DNA of 64,000 bases from JBLNBN01 sp050260015 (GCA_050260015.1 JBLNBN010000034.1:10976-74975); one strand, 5' to 3'; positions 17,322 through 27,421 are shown, counted from the first letter of the stretch. The notes: generated by a model from the sequence alone, not told the origin. Numbers and translations: made by a program.

Positions 17322-19361
17322 TTATTTGCCGGTGATGGTAAATTCAACGCGCCTGTTCCGCGCCCTGCCCTCCTCCGTGGAATTATTTCCAACGGGTTTG
17401 GATTCGCCCATGCCCGCCACTTTAAGCCGCATGCGGTTTACTCCGAGCTTAACGAGGTAATCGGCCACGGCTTGAGCGCGCATAAGCGACAGCTTTTGGT
17501 TGCCGTCTGCCGGTCCAACGTCGTCGGTATGCCCGGTTATCTGGATCGTCATACCAGGATTTTCATCCAGTAAATCCCTTAGACGTTTCAACTCGACAAA
17601 TGATTCCTCGAGCAGTTGGTACTTAGCGAATTCAAAGAAGATATTATTGATCCTGACGGTCTGCCCCTTCTCTATGGGAGCCAATACTAAATCGCGGTTA
17701 ATCTCGGAGTAAGTTTTTAAATTTCTTAGATCGACGTTTTCGTTTACCGCTACGAAGCCCTCGGCATGCGCAAGGAATCCGTATCGTTTACCATAGGGCA
17801 GGGCGATCTGGTACTCGCCCGTCTTGGGGTTCGAGCGGATCTTACCGACTTCGGTTCCTTCGGGGAGCGTTTCATACGTAATTGTCGCCTCGACTGGCTG
17901 CTTCGTCTTCTGGTTCAGCACCTTGCCGCGCACGAGCGTAACTGATTGAGGTCGCGCTTTCTCGGGAACGAATATGCGGAATATGTCCTCGCGACCGAAG
18001 CTCTTCTGCGTCGAAACGAAGTATGCGTAATCGCCCTTCGCCGTTATTGTATAGTAGGCGTCCCAATCGGCCGTGTTGAACAGCGGCCCTAAGTTCTGCG
18101 GCTCGCTCCACTTCGTCCAGGTCGAATCCAGCCTGCGCGAGATAAACATATCGTTGCTGCCGTAGCCGAGACGGCCGTTGGTCGAGAAGTACAGCGTCTG
18201 CTCGTCGGCGGCTATAAACGGGGTCACTTCGTCGCCCGCGGTATTAATCCTCGAGCCAAGATTACGAGGCTCGCTCCAGGTGCCGTCATCCTCAAGAAAA
18301 CTTACGTATAGATCGTTGCCGCCGTAGGAATCTTCTCCGCCGATCGATATGATAAGGACCTTTCCGCTCGCCGAGAGGCTCGAGCTCGTGCTCTTTTGCA
18401 AATTCTTATAATTCTTTATAAGAAGGGGCTTGGGGAAGCTCCATTCGGTTCCGTTGAATTCGCTCATAGATAGGCCGCGGCTCATCCCGCCGCCCGGCAC
18501 ATAAATATTGCCAAGCAGCATGGTATTGCCGCCGGGGGTAATCGCCGCGGCGAAGTTGGAATGCTCGTTATTTATCGGCGGACCAATATTGATCGCCGGG
18601 CCGAATTTGCCCGTACTATCATCCATATAGGAGACCCAGACGTCCTGCAGCTTTTCGGAGCCTATGTTCTGCGGGTGAAGCTCGCGGGTAAAGTAAAGCG
18701 TTTTCCCGTCCGGGGAAATAACGGGCGCAAGCTCATGCCATTCGGAATTAACGTTCTCGCCGAGATTTTCCGGGGTCGATTTTACGTTTTCTACGGGTAG
18801 GAGATTTATTTCGTATCCCACCGGGGTTTTATTATCTGAAACGCCTATGGCGTCCACCTGGTAATGCTCGGTATAGGATATGGTTGATAGTTCAATCCTG
18901 GCGTATTTTACGGGGAAAGGCGTTCTATCGAAAAATGCGTTCATCATCCTGCCTTCATGCTGCACCACGACCGGCGTCACGTTCTGGTAGACCCTTTGCG
19001 AAGCGGTCTGAAGGCTATCCATTAATATTATTTGGGTGATAGCCCCCGGGTTTAAGTTCTCCGAAACGGAGACTTGCTCGGCAAAGATTGCCGTCGCGAA
19101 TTCCACCACTATGAACTGCACGCCTTCGGAAGCGGGGCGAGCGCGCCATGCCGTCGGGCTTTCGCCGAAGTTTGCCGAGACGCTCGGCGGGCCGAGGACT
19201 TGATTAGCCGAATACTGGGTTGGGGAATATTGCCAACTAAAATCGACGACTTTCGAAGCCCATTCAGTGCGGGCGAAAGCAGCGCTCGTTAGTGCGGCCA
19301 TAATTAGAATAGCGAACAATGATTTTCTTAACATTTTTATGCTTTTTTTATTATTTGGCAT
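17322..19361 (-). CDS. PD40-repeat protein with C-terminal OmpA domain
   Basis: About 679 residues from the first ATG (19361); the signal peptide proper begins at an internal Met (19334), which could also be the start. Order: a galactose-binding-like region (about 25-170), PD40/WD40-like beta-propeller repeats (about 190-460; e.g. SPDGKTLYFTREL, AADEQTLYFSTNGRLGYGSN), a carboxypeptidase-regulatory-like segment (about 470-540), and an OmpA-C peptidoglycan-binding domain (ITGHTDDVGPADGN, LSLMRAQAVADYLVKLGVNR, EEGRARNRRVEF). Proteins of this type are common in Bacteroidota, some tied to T9SS (PorE-like). Last gene of the five-gene envelope/two-component operon. Confidence 0.88.
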   Translation of the reverse strand: MPNNKKSIKMLRKSLFAILIMAALTSAAFARTEWASKVVDFSWQYSPTQYSANQVLGPPSVSANFGESPTAWRARPASEGVQFIVVEFATAIFAEQVSVSENLNPGAITQIILMDSLQTASQRVYQNVTPVVVQHEGRMMNAFFDRTPFPVKYARIELSTISYTEHYQVDAIGVSDNKTPVGYEINLLPVENVKSTPENLGENVNSEWHELAPVISPDGKTLYFTRELHPQNIGSEKLQDVWVSYMDDSTGKFGPAINIGPPINNEHSNFAAAITPGGNTMLLGNIYVPGGGMSRGLSMSEFNGTEWSFPKPLLIKNYKNLQKSTSSSLSASGKVLIISIGGEDSYGGNDLYVSFLEDDGTWSEPRNLGSRINTAGDEVTPFIAADEQTLYFSTNGRLGYGSNDMFISRRLDSTWTKWSEPQNLGPLFNTADWDAYYTITAKGDYAYFVSTQKSFGREDIFRIFVPEKARPQSVTLVRGKVLNQKTKQPVEATITYETLPEGTEVGKIRSNPKTGEYQIALPYGKRYGFLAHAEGFVAVNENVDLRNLKTYSEINRDLVLAPIEKGQTVRINNIFFEFAKYQLLEESFVELKRLRDLLDENPGMTIQITGHTDDVGPADGNQKLSLMRAQAVADYLVKLGVNRMRLKVAGMGESKPVGNNSTEEGRARNRRVEFTITGK

Positions 19362-19385
19362 ACTTTGCAAGGTAAATATAAGATA

Positions 19386-20792
19386 TTATTCGATATCTTT
19401 TAAACGACTTCTCAGGGCGCTGTAACTTATTCCCAAATATCTCGCCACGTCGGCTTTCTTCCCGTTAAATCTCTCCATGGCTTTAGCTACGATTTTCTTT
19501 TCCAGGCCGACTAAATCCAGCCCGTTTTCAGGTAGCGAGAAATTATCGAAGGGAAGCTCCGGGGCGTCGCCGGCTCCGGGGTTGTCGGGCAGGTCCAGGT
19601 GCTCGCGACGGAGTTCGATGCCCTCGCCGAGCATCACCGCTTTTTCGACAGCGTATTTTAGTTCCCTCACGTTGCCGTGCCAGGGACAATTTTCAAGCGC
19701 GCGGAGCGCGTCGGGATGGATCAGCTTAAAGCGCTTTTTTCGTTGAGCGGACGCCTCCTCCATAAATAAATAAGCGAGAGGGCCCACCGAGCTTTTCACC
19801 GCTCGCAGCGGCGGCAGCTTTATGTATCCGTAATTCAACCTGTGATAGAGATCTGCGCGGAAGGTTCCCTCGGCGGTCATCGCTTTAAGCGAACGATTCG
19901 TCGCCGCGATTATCCTCAGGTTTACATTTATCGGTTGCGATCCGCCCACGCGGTAGAAGGATCTTTCCTGGAATACTCGCAATAGCTTCGCCTGCATTTC
20001 CAACGGCAATTCCCCTATCTCGTCCAGGAAAAGCGTCCCGCCTCGCGCCGCCTCGAGCTTGCCCTTCATCCCGGAGGACTTCGCGCCGGTAAACGCGCCG
20101 CCTTCATAGCCGAAGAGCTCGCTCTCGAATAAATTGGGCGAGATAGCGGCGCAATTTATAGCTACGAACGGCTTGCCCGCCGCCCCTTCCCCGTTATGAA
20201 CTATCTCGGCTATTACTTCTTTTCCGCAGCCCGTCTCTCCTTCGATCAAAACCGGTAGATCGGTCTCCGCGGAATATTTCAATGCGAGCTTATATATTTC
20301 CTCCATTTCGGGGCAGAAAAATCCGCTCCGCCGACCTCGACTATCGGTATAAACGACGCCTCGTGAACGCCGGACTGGCTTTTGCCTGATGGAGTCGACG
20401 TCCGGCTGGGCGTCCGGCTGCGATTTATGATCGGACTCCAACCTATCGATAATATTTTTAAGTAAGCTAATGTTAACTGGCTTAACGAGGTAATCGAAAG
20501 CGCCCTGCCGGAGCGTTTCTAACGCGGAATCCAACTCCGCGAATCCCGTTAAGAAAACTACTGGAAGGCTTGAAAGCTTTTCGTTGCTTTTTATTTGCCG
20601 CAACAGCTCGGCGCCGTTCATTTGCGGCATTTTCATATCAGTGATTACAAGATCGAAATTTGTCGTTTCAATAAGCGAAAGCGCCTCAGCCCCGGAGTCG
20701 GAGATAGTGACTTTATGCTCGAGCAGGCCCGATAAAAAATCAGCCAGGGTCTCGGCGCTCATCTTGTCGTCGTCAACTATTAATATATCCAT
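19386..20792 (-). CDS. NtrC-family sigma54-dependent response regulator
   Basis: 468 residues in the complete NtrC order. A receiver domain has the phospho-acceptor Asp52 (VITDMKMP); the AAA+ domain has Walker A GETGCGKE at 185-192, the sigma54-contact loop GAFTGA at 232-237 and Walker [13 protein letters not shown]; a Fis-type helix-turn-helix ends the protein ([20 protein letters not shown]). Since GAFTGA is intact it should activate sigma54 promoters once phosphorylated. The cognate kinase is the adjacent upstream gene (20-bp gap). Targets are not visible here with certainty; flagellar or envelope genes are candidates. Confidence 0.95.
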   Translation of the reverse strand: MDILIVDDDKMSAETLADFLSGLLEHKVTISDSGAEALSLIETTNFDLVITDMKMPQMNGAELLRQIKSNEKLSSLPVVFLTGFAELDSALETLRQGAFDYLVKPVNISLLKNIIDRLESDHKSQPDAQPDVDSIRQKPVRRSRGVVYTDSRGRRSGFFCPEMEEIYKLALKYSAETDLPVLIEGETGCGKEVIAEIVHNGEGAAGKPFVAINCAAISPNLFESELFGYEGGAFTGAKSSGMKGKLEAARGGTLFLDEIGELPLEMQAKLLRVFQERSFYRVGGSQPINVNLRIIAATNRSLKAMTAEGTFRADLYHRLNYGYIKLPPLRAVKSSVGPLAYLFMEEASAQRKKRFKLIHPDALRALENCPWHGNVRELKYAVEKAVMLGEGIELRREHLDLPDNPGAGDAPELPFDNFSLPENGLDLVGLEKKIVAKAMERFNGKKADVARYLGISYSALRSRLKDIE

Positions 20793-20812
20793 TTATCCAG
20801 TACCACATGTAA

Positions 20813-21904
20813 TTACTCAAGAGTATCTTGCGCTGAAGGGAATTCTATAATAAATTCTTCGCCGACGGAGCAATCGCCCTGCCGAATGCCCCCGTTGTTC
20901 TGATTGACGAGCATCTGGGCGATAGCCAATCCCAACCCGGAACCGTCAGTCGCAGCAGACTCGCGCTCGAACGGGTCGAACAGCTTATCGAAGGGGACGC
21001 GTCGGAATCCCGCGCCGTTATCAGATATTCTTATTTCAACTTTATCTGAACGTCTCCGCAATTTTATTGCCAATCGCTTATTATTTCCCGGGGACCTATC
21101 GAGAGAATCTATTGCCTTTAAGGCTAAATTGTTGATTATCATTTCAAAATGGGCGGAGTTAACTTTAATTAATCCCGTTCCCTTTGGGCAGTCAATATCC
21201 AGTTTTATCTCATGGTTGAATATCTTTTGTTTTATCATCGAAAGAGCGTTCTCAATCAGCGTCGCGGGGTCGGTCGGTTCGGAAGCAATGAGCGGCTCGG
21301 CGGACCAGTACATCCTGATCTGCTTAACGATCGTATCGATCCTCTGCGCGGCCCCGGAAATTCTCCCGATCAATTTAGTAAAAGGTTCGGGAAGGACGCG
21401 CCCGTTTATATCGTTCCAGTTCATAATGCCGTCGGTGGCGATGCAAATCGCGTTGAGCGGCTGATTGATCTCGTGAGTCAATCCTCCCGCTATTACCCCG
21501 ACGGAAGCCATTCGAAGCGATTCCTCGAGCATCTTTTCGTTCTCGCGCATCTTTAGAAGAGTTTTCAATTCCGTCATGTCGCTTATTATAACGTAATATG
21601 CCGAACCTTCCCTGGAGCCGGATACCGTGCAGGCAAAGTCGCCCGCTTCGGTCTTCAGGGAAATATCCCCGCGCCCGTTGGCGTCCCCCCCGGCGATAGC
21701 TGTCATCGCTCTATCGTACTCGGAATGAAATTCGACAGGCACGAATTCCCTTAGCCCCCGCCCGAGCGCGTCGCGCCGTTCAACGCCGAGCATTCCCGCC
21801 AGCGTTGAGTTTAAATCGGTTATTCTCAGCGCTTCGTCCAGCCTGGCAAAGCCGAACGGCGATCGCTCGAGCGCGCTTATCGGTATGGTAGCTCTTTCGT
21901 CCAT
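20813..21904 (-). CDS. PAS-domain sensor histidine kinase
   Basis: 363 residues without membrane helices, so probably cytoplasmic. An N-terminal PAS domain (about 1-112) is followed by a coiled linker, the phospho-acceptor His144 in GLTHEINQPLNAI, and a HATPase domain with IRISDNGAGF and GSGLGLAIAQMLVNQNNGGI. This resembles NtrB/ZraS-like kinases that partner NtrC regulators. It lies 20 bp upstream of such a regulator and 3 bp after a lipoprotein gene, making a kinase/regulator pair embedded in an envelope operon. The PAS ligand is unknown. Confidence 0.93.
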   Translation of the reverse strand: MDERATIPISALERSPFGFARLDEALRITDLNSTLAGMLGVERRDALGRGLREFVPVEFHSEYDRAMTAIAGGDANGRGDISLKTEAGDFACTVSGSREGSAYYVIISDMTELKTLLKMRENEKMLEESLRMASVGVIAGGLTHEINQPLNAICIATDGIMNWNDINGRVLPEPFTKLIGRISGAAQRIDTIVKQIRMYWSAEPLIASEPTDPATLIENALSMIKQKIFNHEIKLDIDCPKGTGLIKVNSAHFEMIINNLALKAIDSLDRSPGNNKRLAIKLRRRSDKVEIRISDNGAGFRRVPFDKLFDPFERESAATDGSGLGLAIAQMLVNQNNGGIRQGDCSVGEEFIIEFPSAQDTLE

Positions 21905-21907
21905 GAA

Positions 21908-22552
21908 TTATACCTTTACTACAAATCTAATTACTAAATCGAAATGCGCCTTAATCAGCGGAAAAAATCTCTCCGGCTCGGTCTGACCGCGGGCGGCGCT
22001 GTATTCCGTAATTAAATAATAATAGGGCCTCTCCTTCAGGCTCATAGATATGACCTTCGAAGTGGAGTCGGCCATTTCAATTATATGATGCGGCTTGCGG
22101 TAAAAGTCCGAAACGCGGACGTCCTTGAACTCCCCTAACACGATCGGCGGGTAGTCCGGGTCGGGTATAAATTGAGTGGAGTCCAGCGACTGCGGATCGC
22201 CGAGAGGCTTTGCGAATTGTATGCTGTAGCGCACATATTCAAACGCCAGCGTATCGATTCCCGGATTAAAAGGGATGCCGCCTTCGTAAACTATCGAGTC
22301 TATCCAATAATTCATCTGGAAGACCTCCGCCTTAGCGATCTGGTCGCGATTGTCCTTATAAGCCTGGTACTCGTATAAGTTTGCAAAGTCCACGGAGTAT
22401 CTCGGGATATATTTGTTTTCGTACTTTATGTCGAACTCAAGCGGCAGCTGAAAGCTGAATTCAGTGAAGTTCTCCACTGCGTCGGTATAGCATCCCGTAA
22501 TGGCGACGCATACAGCGGCGAGAGCGATTATCTTTAACGCTATGGCTTTCAT
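21908..22552 (-). CDS. Putative lipoprotein of unknown function
   Basis: 214 residues. A lipobox AITGC ends the signal peptide (lipidated Cys21). The mature part is mostly beta with many Tyr and Pro residues; I do not recognise the family. The ATG overlaps the preceding OmpA-family gene by 4 bp (ATGA), so its translation is coupled to that gene, and the kinase gene starts 3 bp after it. It may act in the same envelope complex, or provide a signal for the kinase, but that is inference from operon position only. Confidence 0.75.
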   Translation of the reverse strand: MKAIALKIIALAAVCVAITGCYTDAVENFTEFSFQLPLEFDIKYENKYIPRYSVDFANLYEYQAYKDNRDQIAKAEVFQMNYWIDSIVYEGGIPFNPGIDTLAFEYVRYSIQFAKPLGDPQSLDSTQFIPDPDYPPIVLGEFKDVRVSDFYRKPHHIIEMADSTSKVISMSLKERPYYYLITEYSAARGQTEPERFFPLIKAHFDLVIRFVVKV

Positions 22553-24912
22553 TTTCGTTCCCCCGTATTCTTAGGAATTTTTGCCTCGATAACGACAGTT
22601 CTGCAGTAGAATCTGCCTTCCGGGGTAGAGTTATCGAATATCAGCTCGCTCTCCCCTTTCCCTATTTGCCTGGCGTCCTGCCGTCCGAGCGCCGCGGAAG
22701 CCTGCTGCGCCCTGCCGAGCGATAGCTTTGCATTGTGCTCGTCGGAGCCTATCCTATCCGTGAATCCGTAGACCGAGACGATAGCGTTAGGCGGCAGCTC
22801 GCTCTTAATGTAATCAGTTATGCGGCTGTTCGCTTTTCCAAGCGCCGCTTTATCGTATTCGAAAAGGATTAAGTTATATACGTTAATTGCCGTGTCGGCT
22901 ATGCGCTTTTGCTCCTTTTGCATAATAGAGATCGATTCGACAGGAATTTTCTTAACCGGCGAATTAAAGATATTCCCTTCCTGGTCGGTCATTCCTAGCG
23001 AGTAATTTATATTTTCGTCGCCGGCAAAAGCATAAGCTTCGCTCGGGCTCAGTTTCCAGTCGAGGAACTCGGGCGGCGCGCCTTTGTCGGCAAATACTTT
23101 AAGATCCGTTCCGGAAGCTCCCGCCGCCGCGATCTTCCAATCGGACGGAACCCCGCCCGAGACGCCGGTCTTAAATTTAACCGTTCCGGGCTTCACCCGA
23201 CGCAGCGTGTCCTGTATCTCGGCCGGGGCTAGTATTTCCCAATCGTCCGAGGAAATTTCCACGCGGCGGTTCTCGGCCCTGCCGTCCTCTTCCTTTACGG
23301 AAGAAGGCCTCGCGGGAAGGTTTATCGCCTTAACGTCGATCCGCCCGGGAGAGATTTGCCACGCGTCCACAAAATATTTCTTGATCGACTCCGCCCGCGA
23401 TCTTGAAAGCGCTTTATTATTCTTTTCCCGACCGGCTCCGGCGTTGCACCCGGTTAGGACGATCCTCGCGGAGGGCTTCTCCGAAAGCCGACGCCCGATA
23501 ATGTTCAGCACATGGTAGTAATTTTCGAGTTGCCCCTTGCCCAATAGTTCAGAATTATTGAACGCGTTCGCCTGGTCGCGGGTTAGGCTTATATATTTGC
23601 CGGGGATCACCGAAGCGCCCTCGTCGAAGAAGACATAAGGCAAAAGCGCGCGGAGTTGCTTGGAAAGATATTCTTCGAGCGTTATACGTTCTAGCGGGGC
23701 GAGCGCGCCGTCCTCCGCGACTTCGTACGCCGTTACGTCGCCTGTTAAAACGACCTTATTCGGCTTAATCACTTCCAGCGTGCGCGCCGCCGTATGGATT
23801 TCCGGCAGTTTATACGCGATCGTCGGCGGATCCTGCGGCACCGGCAGCGGCCGGGGTTCGGGTATGAATTCAATATCGGGCTCCGATTCGAACAGCCACA
23901 ATCCGACGGACGCGCTTGCGTACGGCTGGACGGCGTAGGCCGCGCGGGCTGAAAGCTCCAGGATTCCAACTTTATAGGTAAAGCCTCCGACGACCTGGAA
24001 GGGGTTGCTCGAGGCGATATTCAATTTGAATGGGTCCTCACGCCGTATTTCTTCGTAGGGACTGGATATTATTTCCTTATTTAATCCGCCTGTGTCGCGC
24101 ATCGCAAGTAGCCGACCGTTCATCCCCTCAAATTGAAATCCCATAATGGCGGAAAAGCCTGAATTCCAATTCCTGGAGAAATGCAATCCCGCCGAGTAGG
24201 AATTTACCTTTATTGAGGAGCCTCTTTCAAGGCGGTGATACGCAAGGTTTGCCGCCGCGCTCCAGCGCTCGCTCTTCCATAGCCCGAAGGCCTTATCTAA
24301 ATTCTGATTGAGCGCAACCGAGTAATAGGTCAGGTTTTGGCCGTCGATCGGGGCCGCAAGAAAGCGGAATCGAAGCTGCGTGCGCGTAGGCAGTCCCATA
24401 AAGAACCCGACTGAGGGTATCGTCGGTAGCGTCGAGATATTATTACCTTCAACGAAGGCGATGGATTTATAGAATGAATCGGGTGGGAAATGATTTTGAG
24501 GGGCCGCGAAAACTGGCGTGGACCTCCCGCCAAATAATGTCGGCTGTGCGATGTACCGCTTATGGTTTCTCGTGATCAGGCCGTCGCAAAGCGAAGCGTT
24601 CTCCGTGTAATCGGTGTAGCCGTACAGGTCGGGCAGCTCCGCGTAGTATTCCTGCTGGGACTTTGGGGCGTAGGCCTGCCCGGCGGCCATATCAAATCCG
24701 AACGACCACGTTGCGTTATAGTTTGCGCGCGAGTATAGATTCGAATTCCAGCTCTCTTCTATAGTTGTAAAAATTGGCTTAAGATAATTAGACGCGTTCG
24801 CGGAAGTTATTAGCTTAAACTCTCGGCTTATCGTTAAATCCTTCCCCGCCACGTAAGCGCCGGCAAGCGCAACTGTCGCCGCCGCAATTAATAAAGTCCT
24901 AAAACGCCTCAT
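22549..24912 (-). CDS. Large outer-membrane protein with two OmpA-like domains
   Basis: 787 residues. A signal peptide (cleavage about residue 23) precedes a barrel-like N-terminal half (to about 340). Two OmpA/MotB-like domains follow. The first (about 430-550) has PSARIVLTGCNAGAG, SRSRAESIKKYFVDAW and GRAENRRVEI. The second (about 680-780) has FEYDKAALGKANSRI, VSVYGFTDRIGSDEHN and LSLGRAQQASAALG. Such domains bind peptidoglycan, but the first has CNAGAG where HTD-type residues are usual, so it may not bind in the same way. First gene of the operon that includes the kinase/regulator pair. Confidence 0.8.
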   Translation of the reverse strand: MRRFRTLLIAAATVALAGAYVAGKDLTISREFKLITSANASNYLKPIFTTIEESWNSNLYSRANYNATWSFGFDMAAGQAYAPKSQQEYYAELPDLYGYTDYTENASLCDGLITRNHKRYIAQPTLFGGRSTPVFAAPQNHFPPDSFYKSIAFVEGNNISTLPTIPSVGFFMGLPTRTQLRFRFLAAPIDGQNLTYYSVALNQNLDKAFGLWKSERWSAAANLAYHRLERGSSIKVNSYSAGLHFSRNWNSGFSAIMGFQFEGMNGRLLAMRDTGGLNKEIISSPYEEIRREDPFKLNIASSNPFQVVGGFTYKVGILELSARAAYAVQPYASASVGLWLFESEPDIEFIPEPRPLPVPQDPPTIAYKLPEIHTAARTLEVIKPNKVVLTGDVTAYEVAEDGALAPLERITLEEYLSKQLRALLPYVFFDEGASVIPGKYISLTRDQANAFNNSELLGKGQLENYYHVLNIIGRRLSEKPSARIVLTGCNAGAGREKNNKALSRSRAESIKKYFVDAWQISPGRIDVKAINLPARPSSVKEEDGRAENRRVEISSDDWEILAPAEIQDTLRRVKPGTVKFKTGVSGGVPSDWKIAAAGASGTDLKVFADKGAPPEFLDWKLSPSEAYAFAGDENINYSLGMTDQEGNIFNSPVKKIPVESISIMQKEQKRIADTAINVYNLILFEYDKAALGKANSRITDYIKSELPPNAIVSVYGFTDRIGSDEHNAKLSLGRAQQASAALGRQDARQIGKGESELIFDNSTPEGRFYCRTVVIEAKIPKNTGERK

Positions 24913-24996
24913 CGCGCCTCTTTCTACCGTAAATCCATTAGCATAAAGGCAAGTTAAACCAATTTTACAAGAAATTCAATTATTAATTATTAAGAA

Positions 24997-25545
24997 TTAC
25001 TTTTCCCAGAATATATCCTCTCGCCCGATCTCGTAGTTCGCCATGCGAGCGGCGGAAAACAAAAAGTCGCTTGCGCGGTTAAGGAATACCAGGGCTCTGT
25101 CGTTTATCCTCTCTTCGTCGGCCAGCCGGGTCGCGAATCTTTCCGCCCGGCGGCAGATAGTGCGCGCAAGATGGAGCCTCGCCGCAAGCTCGCTCCCGCC
25201 GGGCAAGATAAACTTCCTTAAGGGCGGAAGCTCCTCTTGAAATTTATCAATCAGGCCCTCGAGGTGCGCGACGTCCTCGTCCGCGATCCTGATTACTTCG
25301 AACTTCGGCGCGGGGTCGAGCGGCGCTGCGAAGTCCGAACCGAGGTTGAATAGTTTATGGCTCAACCATACGAGAGGTTCGCTAAGCTTCTCCGGGATTA
25401 CTTCCACGGCGAGGGCGAATCCGATGGCCGCGTTTAGCTCGTCGGCCGCGCCGTAAGTCTCCACCCGTAGCGAGCTCTTCTTTACCCTCTCCCCGTTGAG
25501 CAATCCAGTCGTACCGTCGTCGCCTGTTTTAGTATATATTTTCAT
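24997..25545 (-). CDS. Cob(I)alamin adenosyltransferase, PduO type
   Basis: 182 residues, typical of the PduO/MMAB-type ATP:cob(I)alamin adenosyltransferase that makes adenosylcobalamin. The ATP-binding N-terminus TKTGDDGTTGLLNGERVKK and DELNAAIGFA are present, as are the helix-bundle motifs FILPGGSELAARLHLARTIC and CRRAERFATRLA, and LNRASDFLFSAAR near the end. It is divergent from the phosphoesterase gene and has no cobalamin gene beside it; no cobalamin riboswitch was seen upstream. Confidence 0.94.
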   Translation of the reverse strand: MKIYTKTGDDGTTGLLNGERVKKSSLRVETYGAADELNAAIGFALAVEVIPEKLSEPLVWLSHKLFNLGSDFAAPLDPAPKFEVIRIADEDVAHLEGLIDKFQEELPPLRKFILPGGSELAARLHLARTICRRAERFATRLADEERINDRALVFLNRASDFLFSAARMANYEIGREDIFWEK

Positions 25546-25623
25546 ACTTTTGTCTTACCGCTTTTTAATATATTTTCGTTTTCATAAATTGCAATTTATA
25601 AATTTACCAAAGACGGAGCAAAA

Positions 25624-26451
25624 GTGGCGGATAAAATAAAAGTTCTCTTTATTGGCGATATCGTCGGGGGCGACGCGCTGGACTTTTTCCTACTGGAATT
25701 ACCCAATTTGAAAGCGGAGTTTTCACCCGATTTCATAATCGTCAACGGCGAAAACGCCGCCGCAGGCAAGGGTATCGTCGAATCGGAAGCAAACCGACTC
25801 TTTGAGGCCGGGGTTAACGTAATAACGACCGGCAATCATATTTGGGACAATTGGAAGTCCAAACCGCTGCTCGCGCAAAACGATTCGGTAATTCGACCGT
25901 ACAACTATCCTCCCGGTAACGTCGGGCGCGGATTTAAGATAGCGGAAACCGCTTCAGGGGTAAAAATAGGCGTGCTTCAGCTTCAGGGCAGGACATTTAT
26001 GCAGGCGATCGATTGCCCGTTCCGCGGCGCCGAAACTGCGCTCCGGTTAATGAAGGAAAAGACAAACCTTATTATTGTTGATTTTCATGCCGACGCCACC
26101 GCGGAAAAGTACGCTATGGCAAGACATTTAGACGGCAAAGTAAGCGCCCTGCTCGGCACGCACACGCATATCCAAACCGCGGACGCGCAGATACTTTCCG
26201 AAGGGACGGGATTTATCTCCGACGTAGGCATGACGGGGCCGTACGATTCCGTCGTCGGGCTACGCAACGACATCGCGCTGAAGAGATTTATGACGCAGGT
26301 CGCGCATAAGTACGAGCTGGGCTCGGGCGACCTCAAAGTATGCGGCGTAGCGTTGGAGCTGGACGCCGAGACGGGACAATGCATGAGGATCCAAAGCTTT
26401 ACTAAACCCGACTTCCCGCGTTCTATAGCGGACTTAATGGAGATGGAGTAA
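25624..26451 (+). CDS. YmdB-family metallophosphoesterase
   Basis: 275 residues (B. subtilis YmdB 264). Metal-binding motifs of the family are visible: FIGDIVGGDALDFF, NGENAAAGKG, TTGNHIWDN, VDFHADATAEKYA, GTHTHIQTADAQIL and SDVGMTGPYDSVVG. YmdB hydrolyses 2',3'-cyclic nucleotides and influences RNA turnover and biofilm choice in Bacillus; the family is widespread. The start is a GTG with GGAG seven bases upstream. The stop is one base before the asd ATG, so the two are co-translated. Confidence 0.93.
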   Translation: MADKIKVLFIGDIVGGDALDFFLLELPNLKAEFSPDFIIVNGENAAAGKGIVESEANRLFEAGVNVITTGNHIWDNWKSKPLLAQNDSVIRPYNYPPGNVGRGFKIAETASGVKIGVLQLQGRTFMQAIDCPFRGAETALRLMKEKTNLIIVDFHADATAEKYAMARHLDGKVSALLGTHTHIQTADAQILSEGTGFISDVGMTGPYDSVVGLRNDIALKRFMTQVAHKYELGSGDLKVCGVALELDAETGQCMRIQSFTKPDFPRSIADLMEME

Positions 26452-26452
26452 T

Positions 26453-27421
26453 ATGACGCGCAAAAAAGTAGCTGTCGCCGGCGCAACCGGCCTCGTCGGC
26501 CGCAAGATGCTAGAAGTATTGGAGGAGCGCCGCTTCCCGATCGAATCGCTAAAGCTCTTCGCCTCTCGCCGTTCGGCTGGTATGCTTATTCCTTTTCGCG
26601 GCGAGAAGCTCGTCGTGGAGGAACTTACAGAAAATTCTTTCGAAGGGCTTGACATCGCCCTCTTTTCCGCCGGAGGCAAGACGGCGCGCCATTTTGCGCC
26701 TTTGGCCGCATCCGCCGGTTGCGTGGCTATCGACAACAGTTCGGCCTGGAGGCGCGAGCGTCCGTTAGTAGTGCCCGAAGTCAATCCGGAGGACATAGAT
26801 CCGCGCGAGGGCATTATCGCGAATCCAAATTGCTCTACAATTCAATTGGTTGTCGCCCTAAAACCTATACTGGACACATTCGGCTTGCGCCGCGTTTGCG
26901 TTTCAACCTATCAATCGATAACCGGGGCCGGGCAAAAGGGCCTGGATAAGCTCCGCAAGGAGCTAGACGGCGAACCGACAGAGGACAAGCACCCGATAGC
27001 GTTCAACGCAATATTCCATCCCATCAGCGAACTCGAGCCGGATATGACGGTGGAGGAAAGCAAGATGCATTACGAAATACGCAAAATACTCCACGCCCCC
27101 GAGCTCCCCCTGAACGTGACTTGCGTGCGCCTTCCGATACTTGGCGGGCACGGCGAATCGGTCAATTTTCAAACGGTGCGCGCAACTACCCCCGACGCCG
27201 TTCGCGAAGTACTAAGGCACAGCCCGGGGATAAAAGTAATCGACGACCTTGCGCTCGAGGCGTACCCCACTCCGCAAATGGCCAGCGATACGGACGACGT
27301 TTACGTCGGCAGGATACGCCGCGACTCCTCTCTCGAGAATGGGTTTAACCTCTGGTGCGTCTCGGACAACGTGCGCAAAGGCGCGGCGACTAACGCCGTG
27401 CAGATTGCGGAATTGCTGTAA
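26453..27421 (+). CDS. asd: Aspartate-semialdehyde dehydrogenase
   Basis: 322 residues. NADP-binding VAVAGATGLVGRKMLEVLEE is at the N-terminus, the catalytic Cys127 sits in NPNCSTIQL, and YQSITGAGQKGLDKL plus RLPILGGHGESV complete the Asd pattern. The enzyme reduces aspartyl phosphate to aspartate semialdehyde for lysine, threonine, methionine and diaminopimelate. It is the second gene of a two-gene operon with the YmdB-type gene and ends at a strong terminator. Confidence 0.95.
   Translation: MTRKKVAVAGATGLVGRKMLEVLEERRFPIESLKLFASRRSAGMLIPFRGEKLVVEELTENSFEGLDIALFSAGGKTARHFAPLAASAGCVAIDNSSAWRRERPLVVPEVNPEDIDPREGIIANPNCSTIQLVVALKPILDTFGLRRVCVSTYQSITGAGQKGLDKLRKELDGEPTEDKHPIAFNAIFHPISELEPDMTVEESKMHYEIRKILHAPELPLNVTCVRLPILGGHGESVNFQTVRATTPDAVREVLRHSPGIKVIDDLALEAYPTPQMASDTDDVYVGRIRRDSSLENGFNLWCVSDNVRKGAATNAVQIAELL

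Noticed and set aside
24913..24996. Cobalamin riboswitch near the adenosyltransferase
   Set aside because: Neither this gap nor 25546-25623, the actual upstream region, is long enough or contains a B12-box-like sequence.
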